Shown piece after piece: positions 24,951 to 33,309 of a stretch of DNA of 64,000 bases. The DNA is from Pedobacter westerhofensis. GTDB taxonomy: Bacteria > Bacteroidota > Bacteroidia > Sphingobacteriales > Sphingobacteriaceae. The notes under the pieces were generated by a model. That model worked only from the letters and a program-made list of their open reading frames with translations, was not told the DNA's origin and made no database searches. Every line of letters begins with the position of its first letter. The stretch's first letter is position 1. The stretch is taken from positions 62,001-126,000 of the forward strand of contig NZ_FXTN01000008.1 of the NCBI RefSeq assembly GCF_900182595.1. The letters are read 5' to 3'. The position numbers were made by a program, and so were the translations under genes.

Positions 24951-26249
24951 ATGAAGCAGAAGAACATTTACATTATTGATTTCGACAGTACCTTTACACA
25001 AGTGGAAGCTCTGGATGAGCTTGCCCGCATTTCCCTGAACAAACACCCGGATAAGGAAGCGATCTTTAAGAAAATTGAAGACCTCACCAACCTGGCTATG
25101 GAAGGTAAACTGTCATTCAGTGAGAGTCTTGCCCAGCGTGTAAAACTGCTGGAAGCTTCTGAAGATCATTTGAAACAACTGATCACAAGATTAAAAAAGA
25201 AAGTATCAAGTTCATTTTCCCGCAATGCGGCATTCTTTAAAAAACATGCAGATCAGGTACTGATCGTTTCTGGCGGATTTAAGGAGTTTATCACTCCTGT
25301 GGTGAGCCAGTACCATATTAAAAAAGAAAATATTTACGCCAATACGTTTGTGACTACGGGCGATGGCAGGATCATAGATTACGACCATGCCAATCCGCTG
25401 AGCGAAGAAGGGGGCAAAGTAAAACTGATGCAGCAGCTGAACCTGGAGGGCGATCTCTATGGCATTGGCGATGGATATTCAGATTTCCAGCTGCGCGAAA
25501 GCGGAATGATCAAGAAGTTCTACGCTTTTACAGAAAATATTTCGAGGGAGAGCATCGTAAGCAGGGCCGACCATGTGACGCCAAGTTTTGATGAATTCCT
25601 GTATGTAAATAATCTGCCAAGGGCGATATCCTATCCGAAGAACAGGATCTTATGCCTGGTGATTGGCGAAGTGCCTGCAGAAAGTATCGCTTTGCTAAAA
25701 AAAGACGGTTTTTCTATCCGCCACAAATCCACCTTCGAGGATAAATACGTAAAAGATGTACATATGGTACTGATGGCCGATGGCGAAAAAATGGATCCGG
25801 AAAAATTACAGCTTGCTGTGAAACTAAAAACTGTGGGCTACCTGGGCAATGCCAAAAACTATCTGGATATGCAAACCTGTACAGATATGGGCATTGTGAT
25901 CTTTGAAGATCCAAAACATAATCCAAGGAACACCAATTTTATCCCTAAAAGGATGATGGATTTTATGAATACAGGCACAACCTACCTGAGCAGTAATTTT
26001 CCTAACCTGCAGCTGCCAAGATTTAATCAGAGCCACCGCCTGATCCACGTACACCATAACGTACCGGGTATCATGGCCCAGATCAATACCGTTTTTGCCA
26101 AACACAGCATCAACATCGTTGGCCAGTTCCTGATGACCAACACTACGATCGGTTATGCGATCACGGATATCAATGCAGAATATGATAAAGATGTTTTTAA
26201 AGCCTTAAAGAAAATTGACCAAACTATAAAATTCAGAGTACTCTATTAG
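24951..26249 (+). CDS. serB: phosphoserine phosphatase (HAD) fused to a SerA-like ACT tail
   Basis: The N-terminal 215 residues are a HAD-IB phosphatase: catalytic Asp10 and Asp12 in DFDSTFT, VSGGFKEF near residue 105, and YGIGDGYSD near 167 with the metal-binding Asp. This is phosphoserine phosphatase, the last step of serine synthesis. The C-terminal half is unusual: residues 340-432 (TTYLSSNFPNLQLP, then LIHVHHNVPGIMAQINTVFA, then TNTTIGYAITDIN) closely follow the end of D-3-phosphoglycerate dehydrogenase, including its regulatory ACT domain, and a degenerate Rossmann-like stretch lies between. The ACT domain suggests serine or amino-acid sensing. It starts right after the reductase and is 7 bases before the dioxygenase gene. 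Confidence 0.85.
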   Translation: MKQKNIYIIDFDSTFTQVEALDELARISLNKHPDKEAIFKKIEDLTNLAMEGKLSFSESLAQRVKLLEASEDHLKQLITRLKKKVSSSFSRNAAFFKKHADQVLIVSGGFKEFITPVVSQYHIKKENIYANTFVTTGDGRIIDYDHANPLSEEGGKVKLMQQLNLEGDLYGIGDGYSDFQLRESGMIKKFYAFTENISRESIVSRADHVTPSFDEFLYVNNLPRAISYPKNRILCLVIGEVPAESIALLKKDGFSIRHKSTFEDKYVKDVHMVLMADGEKMDPEKLQLAVKLKTVGYLGNAKNYLDMQTCTDMGIVIFEDPKHNPRNTNFIPKRMMDFMNTGTTYLSSNFPNLQLPRFNQSHRLIHVHHNVPGIMAQINTVFAKHSINIVGQFLMTNTTIGYAITDINAEYDKDVFKALKKIDQTIKFRVLY

Positions 26250-26256
26250 CACTACC

Positions 26257-27216
26257 ATGGAATTTACCCCTGAAATAAAAGATAAGCTGGATAAACTCCA
26301 GGAAAAGTATGCCGCAATGGGACAGGATATGGCGGCTTACCTGGATGGCTTATTGTATGCCGACTTCCTCACGTACTGGGATTACATCCACCTGGATACG
26401 CTGCTGAGCCTGCAAAGTCCCAAGACACCATTTCCTGATGAGGAGATCTTCATCATGTATCACCAGATCACTGAGCTTTATTTTAAGCTGAGCCTGCATG
26501 AGTGTAAACAGATTGCAGAACACCCGGCACTGACGGCGGAGTTTTTTGCCAACAGGGTAAAACGGATCAATGCCTATTTCAATGCGCTGGTCAGCTCATT
26601 TGAAGTAATGGTAAACGGGATGGAAAAGGAGCAATTCCTGAAGTTCCGCATGTCGCTGCTGCCCGCCAGCGGCTTTCAGTCGGGCCAGTACCGTATGATA
26701 GAGATCTGTGCTACAGACTTTATGCGACTAATAGACAAAAGCAGGCGCGAAGAACTGGCCAATGCAACAACCGAGGAAAAGTTTGAACATATCTACTGGA
26801 AGTTTGGTGCCACTGAACTTGCCAGCGGTAAACAAACGCTGACGCTGAAGCAGTTTATCGCCAAATATGCAGACCAGTTCCTGCAGCTGATCAAAGAACG
26901 TGAACAAACAAACTTTGCCGCTTTGTATCATCGTTTGCTTGACGAAGGACAAGATGTGAGCCTGCTGGCAGAAGAGCTGAAGAAGCTTGATCTTTTTGTC
27001 AATGTAGAATGGCCGCTGTCACATTATAAATCTGCGGTAAGATATCTGGAGAGAGACCCCGTAGATATTGCCGCAACAGGTGGTACCAACTGGCAGAAAT
27101 ATCTGCCACCGCGTTTTCAGAAAAGGATCTTCTATCCTTTTTTATGGACAGAAACGCAAGTGGAAGAATGGGGTAAGTCGTGGGTACTTAGTGTCTTAAA
27201 AACACTCCACACTTAA
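26257..27216 (+). CDS. kynA: tryptophan 2,3-dioxygenase family protein
   Basis: This heme enzyme opens the indole ring of tryptophan to N-formylkynurenine. The 319 residues include the family blocks DTLLSLQ near residue 47, YHQITELYFKLSLHE near 69 (distal pocket), SGFQSGQYRMIE near 137 (substrate-binding), and a late WPLSHYKSAVRYL where the heme-binding His is expected. It ends with RFQKRIFYPFLW. It is the last gene of the reductase-serB-dioxygenase run. No kynureninase or formamidase gene is in the window, so the pathway context is incomplete; serine and tryptophan metabolism may be linked here. Confidence 0.85.
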   Translation: MEFTPEIKDKLDKLQEKYAAMGQDMAAYLDGLLYADFLTYWDYIHLDTLLSLQSPKTPFPDEEIFIMYHQITELYFKLSLHECKQIAEHPALTAEFFANRVKRINAYFNALVSSFEVMVNGMEKEQFLKFRMSLLPASGFQSGQYRMIEICATDFMRLIDKSRREELANATTEEKFEHIYWKFGATELASGKQTLTLKQFIAKYADQFLQLIKEREQTNFAALYHRLLDEGQDVSLLAEELKKLDLFVNVEWPLSHYKSAVRYLERDPVDIAATGGTNWQKYLPPRFQKRIFYPFLWTETQVEEWGKSWVLSVLKTLHT

Positions 27217-27246
27217 AAATAAACTGGTTCATAAAATATTTTTTCT

Positions 27247-27254
27247 TAATTTTG
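27247..27254 (+). promoter_or_regulatory. TAnnTTTG (-7) promoter box for ilvE
   Basis: TAATTTTG is an exact -7 match. It covers the first possible TTG start (27252), so that codon cannot be the start if this promoter is used; the GTG at 27276 is preferred. Confidence 0.5.
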
Positions 27255-27275
27255 AACTACACTAATACCGAGACC

Positions 27276-28340
27276 GTGATAGAGACTTTGACAATAAAAA
27301 CCACAAAAACTGCTCATTCCAGACTGGCCGAAACGGATAAAACCGATTTACCCTTTGGAAAGTATTTTACTGACCATATGTTTGTTGCGGATTATATTGA
27401 CGGGCAATGGACAAACTTAGAGATTGTCCCATATGGCCCGATTGAGATGAGCCCGGCAATGTCTGCGCTGCACTACGGACAAACAATATTCGAAGGATTA
27501 AAAGCATATAAACAAGCTGACGGCAGTGTGAGCGTCTTCAGAGCAGACAAAAACTTTGCGCGTCTGAATAAATCGGCCGAAAGGATGTCTATGGCTACTC
27601 TTCCTGAAGATATCTTCATGCAGGGCCTTGCCGCACTGATTGATATTGACAGGGCATGGGTGCCGGATATTGAAAACTATTCTTTGTATATCAGGCCAAC
27701 AATGTTTGCTACTGATCCTTTTCTGGGTGTAAGACCATCATTGACCTATAAATTTATGATCCTGATGAGCCCCAGTGCTCCTTACTACAGCAAACCGCTG
27801 AAGGTGAAGATCGAGACTAAATATACCCGCTCTGTAGACGGGGGCGTAGGCGCGGCAAAAACCGGAGGAAATTACTCCATGGCGATGCTGCCTACCACCA
27901 AAGCTCATGAGGAAGGATTTGACCAGCTCATCTGGACAGATGCAAAAGAGCACAGATATGTGGAAGAATCCGGTGCGGCCAACCTGATGTTTGTAGTAGA
28001 CGGAAAGATTTTAACTCCGGAAGTACGCGAAACGATCCTTGATGGCGTTACGCGCGACACCGTAATCCAGCTGGCGAAAAGCCTGGGTTATGAAGTGGAG
28101 GAAAGAAGGGTTGAGATTAAGGAAGTACTTGAATATGCAGAAAGCGGAAGGCTTACCGAGGCTTTTGCTGTTGGTACCGCCGCTACTGTTACCCAGATCT
28201 ATGAAATGAATTTCGAAGGCAAAGCTTATCCCCTGACGGATCCTGCCAGCCGCACCATTTCTACCGGAATTGCAAAAAAATTAAATGATATCCGTTATGG
28301 TGTTACAGCCGATGAATTTGGCTGGAACTGGATCGTTTAA
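27276..28340 (+). CDS. ilvE: branched-chain amino acid aminotransferase
   Basis: This PLP enzyme makes or degrades leucine, isoleucine and valine by transamination with 2-oxoglutarate. The 354-residue chain (GTG start after the promoter box) is of the long, eukaryote-like type: HYGQTIFEGLKAYK near residue 69, FRADKNFARLN near 90, the PLP lysine in AAKTGGNYSMAML near 195, and EESGAANLMFVVDG near 230. The start is not certain; TTG at 27288 is another option and no ATG is available upstream. It is transcribed alone from its own promoter and ends at a strong terminator. Confidence 0.92.
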   Translation: MIETLTIKTTKTAHSRLAETDKTDLPFGKYFTDHMFVADYIDGQWTNLEIVPYGPIEMSPAMSALHYGQTIFEGLKAYKQADGSVSVFRADKNFARLNKSAERMSMATLPEDIFMQGLAALIDIDRAWVPDIENYSLYIRPTMFATDPFLGVRPSLTYKFMILMSPSAPYYSKPLKVKIETKYTRSVDGGVGAAKTGGNYSMAMLPTTKAHEEGFDQLIWTDAKEHRYVEESGAANLMFVVDGKILTPEVRETILDGVTRDTVIQLAKSLGYEVEERRVEIKEVLEYAESGRLTEAFAVGTAATVTQIYEMNFEGKAYPLTDPASRTISTGIAKKLNDIRYGVTADEFGWNWIV

Positions 28341-28364
28341 CCACAAAAAGACATTTGTTACGAT

Positions 28365-28396
28365 AAGGCGCCCCTAACAGGCGCCTTTAATTTTTT
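28365..28396 (+). terminator. rho-independent terminator of ilvE
   Basis: AAGGCGCC and GGCGCCTT form a perfect 8-bp stem with a 7-base loop, followed by TAATTTTTT. It lies 24 bases after the ilvE stop and directly before the peptidase start. Confidence 0.9.
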
Positions 28397-28401
28397 ATAA
28401 G

Positions 28402-30546
28402 ATGAAGCTATCTATTCTCACCTCATGCCTTAATGTAACTGCATGTGTAGTTTTTACCTCTTTTGCTGCTCTTACTGCAGGCGCACAGCAGCAGCGTTTA
28501 ACTTTTCAGCAAACGCAGGGCACTGTACCTTCGCTCACAAAAACACTGGGTGTAATCTCCGGCTGGAGCGATGAAAATCACTATATTGAAACGGATACCA
28601 AAACCAAACAGATGTACGCCGTAGACATAAACTCCGGTGAACGCAATCCCTATACCCCACCTCCCAGGAGCAATGTTAATGTGATGGTGAAAGATAAGGA
28701 TGTCTACATTCAGTATGGAAAAGACGAACCTAAACGATTGACAACCGATACGGCGGAGGAGAAAAATCCTATGTTATCGCCGGATGGGAAATATGTTGCC
28801 TTTACCCGAAAAGGGGATCTGTACGCTGTAGAAGTTGCCACCGGCAAAGAGATCAGGTATACAACGGATGCTACTGATGTAATCTATAACGGGTATTCCT
28901 CTTGGGTATATTTTGAAGAGATCCTGGGCCGTCCTACAAAGTACAGAGCCTTTTGGTGGTCGCCCGACAGTAAACACCTTGCCTTTATGCGTTTTGATGA
29001 TACGAAGGTTCCGATGTTCCCGATCAACGGTGCTACAGGACAGCATGGATATACTGAGAAAACACGCTATCCCAAAGCAGGGGACCCAAACCCTGAGGTA
29101 AAAATCGGCTTTGTTCCTGCAGCAGGCGGATCCGTGGTATGGGCAGATTTTAACGAGAAAGATGATCAGTATTTTGGCACCCCCTACTGGAGCTACGATG
29201 GCAGCAGCATGATGGTGCAATGGATGAACCGCGGACAGGATAATTTGAAGTTCTATGCAGTTAAACCGGAAACCGGGACTAAAAAAGAAACTTATGATGA
29301 GAAACAGCCTTCATGGGTAGATCTTGATTATGATGGCCGCATCACATATCTGGAAGATAAAAAACACTATATTTTGAAAAGCGATAAAACCGGATGGGCA
29401 CACTATTATCTGTATACGCTTGATGGGAAACTGCTGAATCCGCTGACCAGCGGCAAATGGCAAGTGACGAATTTGCTGTATGTTGACGAAAAGAACAAAG
29501 TCGTTTATTTTACCGCCCGCAAAGAAGCCTCTACACGTACGGATCTCTACCGGGTAAACTATAGTGGGAAGGACCTTAAACGGCTGACTTTTGGGGAGTA
29601 TAGTCACCAGGTACAGATATCACCATCGGGAAAATATTTCATTACAACATATTCAAATGTAAACACCCCTCCCAGGCAGACGCTTTTGGACAACAATGGA
29701 AAGGTCATTAAGGAAATTGCAGACAGCAAATCCGCAGATTTCGCAAATTTCGATATCGGGAAGACTGAAATGATCACCATCCCTACTGATGACGGTTACA
29801 ATCTGCCGGCGGTAATCACTTATCCGGTGGATTTTGACCAGACAAAAACCTATCCGGTAATCTTCAGTATGTATGGCGGGCCGGATGCGGGAACGGTAAC
29901 TAATACCTGGAAGGGTGCCGCTATCCAATGGTGGGCCAACGAGGGAATTATCCAGATTTCGGTAGATCACCGTGCTTCGGGACAGTTTGGCAAGGCAGGT
30001 GTGGCACTTATGCACAGGAACCTGGGCAAATGGGAGATGAAGGACTATATTACCGCCGCGAAATGGCTGAAAGCAAAGACCTGGGTGAACAAGAAAAAAT
30101 TACTGATTACAGGGCATAGTTATGGCGGCTACATGACTACGATGGCCTTAACATACGGTGCTGACTATTTCGACTACGGATATGCCGGTGCACCGGTAAC
30201 AAGCTGGGAACTCTATGATTCTGCCTATACAGAAAGATTTATGGACACGCCAAAAGAAAACCCTGAAGGGTACAAAAATGCTTCGGTACTAACTTATGTG
30301 GACAAGTATAAAGGACTGTTGCGCATTATGCATGCGGATATGGATGACAATGTGCATATGCAGAATACTATCCAGCTGATCAATAAAATGGAAGATGCGA
30401 ACAAACACTTTGAACTCATGATTTATCCGGGCGGCAGGCATGGATGGTCTGCCACGGTTAAAGGGAAGCATGATTTTACAGAGCGTGCAAGATTTTATTA
30501 TCAGAATTTACTGGAAAAACCAGTACCGGAAGAGTTGCTAAAGTAA
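28402..30546 (+). CDS. secreted dipeptidyl peptidase IV (S9B family)
   Basis: DPP-IV removes X-Pro or X-Ala dipeptides from peptide N-termini. The 714-residue chain has a signal peptide ending TAGAQQ. The DPPIV-N beta-propeller (about residues 90-440) contains the N-terminus-binding double Glu in WVYFEEILG near residue 175. The catalytic alpha/beta hydrolase domain contains GHSYGGYM (nucleophile Ser near 573), Asp in HADMDDNVHMQ near 650 and His in GGRHGW near 680. It is transcribed alone and probably acts in the periplasm in peptide use. Confidence 0.93.
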   Translation: MKLSILTSCLNVTACVVFTSFAALTAGAQQQRLTFQQTQGTVPSLTKTLGVISGWSDENHYIETDTKTKQMYAVDINSGERNPYTPPPRSNVNVMVKDKDVYIQYGKDEPKRLTTDTAEEKNPMLSPDGKYVAFTRKGDLYAVEVATGKEIRYTTDATDVIYNGYSSWVYFEEILGRPTKYRAFWWSPDSKHLAFMRFDDTKVPMFPINGATGQHGYTEKTRYPKAGDPNPEVKIGFVPAAGGSVVWADFNEKDDQYFGTPYWSYDGSSMMVQWMNRGQDNLKFYAVKPETGTKKETYDEKQPSWVDLDYDGRITYLEDKKHYILKSDKTGWAHYYLYTLDGKLLNPLTSGKWQVTNLLYVDEKNKVVYFTARKEASTRTDLYRVNYSGKDLKRLTFGEYSHQVQISPSGKYFITTYSNVNTPPRQTLLDNNGKVIKEIADSKSADFANFDIGKTEMITIPTDDGYNLPAVITYPVDFDQTKTYPVIFSMYGGPDAGTVTNTWKGAAIQWWANEGIIQISVDHRASGQFGKAGVALMHRNLGKWEMKDYITAAKWLKAKTWVNKKKLLITGHSYGGYMTTMALTYGADYFDYGYAGAPVTSWELYDSAYTERFMDTPKENPEGYKNASVLTYVDKYKGLLRIMHADMDDNVHMQNTIQLINKMEDANKHFELMIYPGGRHGWSATVKGKHDFTERARFYYQNLLEKPVPEELLK

Positions 30547-30602
30547 AGATTGTAATGGTGACAAGTTTAAACAGGCTGTCTTTTTAATTAATTATGTAAT
30601 TA

Positions 30603-30634
30603 TTTGTAAATAAAAATTCTAAATATTAACTTTG
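30603..30634 (+). promoter_or_regulatory. full Bacteroidota promoter for the coiled-coil repeat gene
   Basis: TTTG at 30603-30606, 20 bases, then TAACTTTG at 30627-30634. Both elements and the spacing match the family consensus. The leader would be about 110 bases before the ATG at 30753. Confidence 0.75.
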
Positions 30635-30752
30635 GATTACAAAATAAACCTGAAAGATATGCCTGTCCAGATGTTAAAATAGCGGGAAGTTGCTACTAAA
30701 CAGAAGGAAGCTGGCAAAAGAAACTGAATTTGTCATCATTATATCTTAACAA

Positions 30753-31445
30753 ATGGAAGAAAGTTTAAATAGATTAGAAGACAAGCTGGACAACTTTATT
30801 ACCGCAGTCCTATCAGGATTCGAAAAGATTGATCAGAGATTTGATGCGGTCGATCGTAAATTCGACGAAGTTGATCAAAGGTTTGATGCAATCGATCGTA
30901 AATTCAATGAAATCGATCAGAGGTTTGATGCAATCGATCGTAAATTCAATGAAATCGATCAGAGGTTTGATGCAATCGATCGTAAGTTCAATGAAATCGA
31001 TCAGAGATTTGATGCAATCGATCGTAAATTCGATGAAGTTGATCAGAGATTTGATGCAATCGATCGTAAATTCGATGAAGTTGATCAGAGGTTTGATGCA
31101 ATCGATCGTAAATTCGATGAAGTTGATCAGAGGTTTGATGCAATCGATCTTAAATTCGATGAAGTTGATCAGAGGTTTGATGCAATTGATCGTAACTTCG
31201 ATGAAGTTGATCAGAGATTTGATGCAGCGGATGGAAAATTCAAATCCATCGATAGCGAAATCAGAACATTAAATGAAAAAATAGACAGGATGCAGGGTAA
31301 CTCATCTGCCAGTATCGAAACCCTTGAAAAAAGGATGAATGATATCATAGCTGAACTCAAAAAGATCTCCGTTGTGACCCGATATGATAACGATTACCCT
31401 TATCTGGTGAAAAATGGTTCTTCGTCTGGTAAACCAAAAAGATAA
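30753..31445 (+). CDS. coiled-coil protein built of 14-residue tandem repeats
   Basis: This 230-residue protein has no signal peptide. A short N-terminal helix (MEESLNRLEDKLDN) is followed by ten copies of a 14-residue unit of the type DQRFDAIDRKFDEV (residues about 27-166), which is two heptads with hydrophobic a/d positions (Phe, Ile/Val), so a long parallel coiled coil is expected. A second, non-repeated coiled coil (IRTLNEKIDRM...) and a basic tail follow. I do not recognise a function; such proteins act as rods, tethers or scaffolds. It has a full promoter and a shared terminator with the convergent AsmA-like gene, so it is a single-gene unit. Confidence 0.85.
   Translation: MEESLNRLEDKLDNFITAVLSGFEKIDQRFDAVDRKFDEVDQRFDAIDRKFNEIDQRFDAIDRKFNEIDQRFDAIDRKFNEIDQRFDAIDRKFDEVDQRFDAIDRKFDEVDQRFDAIDRKFDEVDQRFDAIDLKFDEVDQRFDAIDRNFDEVDQRFDAADGKFKSIDSEIRTLNEKIDRMQGNSSASIETLEKRMNDIIAELKKISVVTRYDNDYPYLVKNGSSSGKPKR
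30831..31250 (+). repeat. ten tandem 42-bp repeats inside the coiled-coil gene
   Basis: Units start every 42 bases from 30831, each beginning GATCA(G/A)AG(A/G)TTTGATGC. Nine are nearly identical and the tenth (31209-31250) is degenerate. The only recurrent variation is between GAAATC and GAAGTT at the unit end, in blocks, which suggests recent copying by slippage or unequal crossing-over. Confidence 0.95.
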
Positions 31446-31466
31446 GGCCGACAGTCTTATCTTTTT
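31436..31466. terminator. bidirectional terminator spanning two stop codons
   Basis: AAAAAGATAAG (31436-31446) pairs with CTTATCTTTTT (31456-31466), giving a T-run on either strand. The stop codons of both convergent genes (31443-31445 and 31457-31459) sit inside the stem arms. Confidence 0.8.
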
Positions 31467-33253
31467 GTACGGGAATCATGCCTTTTCTGCCGGTTTTCCC
31501 GGCGCTCTGCCCTGTCGGCTTTCATTTTTTCAAACTGCGCTACCTTTGCCGCAATTTCTGCTTCCTTCTTTGGGGTTAGTCCCACAGTATATTTGATCCC
31601 CTGGAAAAGTGACTGCCAGATAAAACTAAAGAAAGAGTTAGTAGGGTCACGCTGGAAATTGATCGGTGCTGTAATAAATTCTCCGGCTTTGTTTGGATTA
31701 GCGGGATTGATCACGAGGGCATTTGCCAGCATGGAGATCAGCCCCTGTTTTACCAGCCTGTTTTTTCCCTGTACTTTTTTCAGCAGGCCAATAGATAGAC
31801 CATCATAGGCAAAGGCAAGATTTCCTTTGGCCTGTGTTTCATCGGCTACTACATTAAAGTTTAGTTTCTGCACTTCTCCGCTTTTTACCTGTACAAGGCC
31901 CAGAGGCTTTGTAATCTTATTTAAAACAGAGCCTTTCATATTGGTAAGCTGTCCACTGTAGGAGAATGCACCATTTTTTGCATTCAGATCAAATTTAAAA
32001 TTAACATGCAGCTTTCCCTGCCCCATCATGTAACTATCCAGACTGGCCAGCATGAAAGGATTCTTCTCTTTAACTTTTATTTCGTTGGTCACATTTGAAA
32101 TAGACCCCGAGGTATTTTCAAATGTGATCTTTCCTTTTTGGCGTGTATAGCGATCGAACAGTGCATAGCTGAAATCAACATTATTCAGGCTAAGTTTCTT
32201 TACCGAAAGCTGCCCTTTAACCGTCTGCAAAAGCTGATGCGGAAATTTTCCCATACGCACCGTTCCTTTTGATGGCAGCTCATTGTTGTTAAATACATTG
32301 ACAAATCCATTATCGATGGTCATGTCCGTTGCTGAAAGCTGCAGCTTCTTCACATACAGCGGAAGGTCGATCCCGTTTAAACGGATGTCACTCATCTGAA
32401 TATGGAAGCGGTCTTTCGCATAGCCTGCCACGCGTCCGAAATCCATTTCTGAGTACCTGGGAGTGAGGCTGAACCTGTTGATATGCAGCATTCCTGTCGA
32501 AGCCTTAAATGCCAGGGCATTGATACGCATATGATATAGGCTGTCTGGAGTGGCAAACTCATAATCGTTCAGATTGATGAGAACATCTTTCAGGAGGTAA
32601 AACCTTGAGGGATCAGTTGCGGAATGCGGATCTATCAGCCAGTCTTTGAACGTTATATTGAGGTTATCGAGTGAATCAGACTCTGCTACAGGGAGATTCC
32701 TGTTCACATATTTAAAACTAACGTCCTTCAGATCGATGCTTTTTACGCTTACCTCTTTCAGGAATTTGGATATGTAAGTATAAGGAGATTTATACGGTCT
32801 GGCAGGCCGGTTCTCATTGAACTCGAACTGCTTATTGATCATTACAACACTGGGGTGTTCAAAAAGCAGCTGATCAACATTAAGTTTTTTATCCTTGAAT
32901 AATCTTAAGGGATGAAAATTCCAGATTGTCAGCTTTTTAAGCCTTACTTCATAGATATTGTTTGGCGCATGCTTAAGGCGTACCAGTTTATTAAAGATAT
33001 TAGTGTCAGGCAGGATGCGCACATCCAGAATGGAAGCGTTGCCCAGCAGATAGTTTGTATTTACAGTGCTGAATTCTACATGATACAAACTGTCTGTAGC
33101 ATGCAGTACCAGGTCTTTCAGCTCTTTGGTAACGATCGGCCTGCGCTTAGAACTGAGATACCACGACGCGGCATCAGCAGTCATAAACAGTACGAATACA
33201 ATTCCGGCGATCCATTTGAGTACAGTAAATGTCTGTCGGGAGGTTTTAATCAT
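31457..33253 (-). CDS. AsmA-like membrane-anchored envelope protein (paralogue 2)
   Basis: This 598-residue protein has one N-terminal transmembrane segment (about residues 13-31) and a long beta-rich periplasmic part of the AsmA/DUF748-like type: repeated patterns such as LKKLTIWNFHPLRLFKDKKL, then DVLINLNDYEF, and a C-terminal SGQLTNMKGSVLNKITKPLG block. AsmA-like proteins span the periplasm as lipid-carrying bridges; that role is inference here. It ends in a short, very basic tail (KADRAERRENRQKRHDSR). It is a tandem paralogue of the protein encoded 56 bases upstream, with matching segments along the whole length. Confidence 0.7.
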   Translation of the reverse strand: MIKTSRQTFTVLKWIAGIVFVLFMTADAASWYLSSKRRPIVTKELKDLVLHATDSLYHVEFSTVNTNYLLGNASILDVRILPDTNIFNKLVRLKHAPNNIYEVRLKKLTIWNFHPLRLFKDKKLNVDQLLFEHPSVVMINKQFEFNENRPARPYKSPYTYISKFLKEVSVKSIDLKDVSFKYVNRNLPVAESDSLDNLNITFKDWLIDPHSATDPSRFYLLKDVLINLNDYEFATPDSLYHMRINALAFKASTGMLHINRFSLTPRYSEMDFGRVAGYAKDRFHIQMSDIRLNGIDLPLYVKKLQLSATDMTIDNGFVNVFNNNELPSKGTVRMGKFPHQLLQTVKGQLSVKKLSLNNVDFSYALFDRYTRQKGKITFENTSGSISNVTNEIKVKEKNPFMLASLDSYMMGQGKLHVNFKFDLNAKNGAFSYSGQLTNMKGSVLNKITKPLGLVQVKSGEVQKLNFNVVADETQAKGNLAFAYDGLSIGLLKKVQGKNRLVKQGLISMLANALVINPANPNKAGEFITAPINFQRDPTNSFFSFIWQSLFQGIKYTVGLTPKKEAEIAAKVAQFEKMKADRAERRENRQKRHDSRTKR

Positions 33254-33309
33254 GCATTACCGGGAATATGATTTTACAATATACGTTTTTTCTCAAATCA
33301 GTGATATAC

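Noticed and set aside
27252..27254. TTG start for ilvE
   Set aside because: This codon is inside the predicted -7 promoter box, so it cannot be the translated start from that promoter.
30831..31250. CRISPR-like regular repeats
   Set aside because: The 42-bp units are directly adjacent with no unique spacers, and they encode a continuous coiled coil.
30829..31272. A 147-residue second-frame protein in the repeat array
   Set aside because: The frame is open only because a stop-free 42-bp unit is repeated; it has no promoter of its own and no similarity beyond the repeat.
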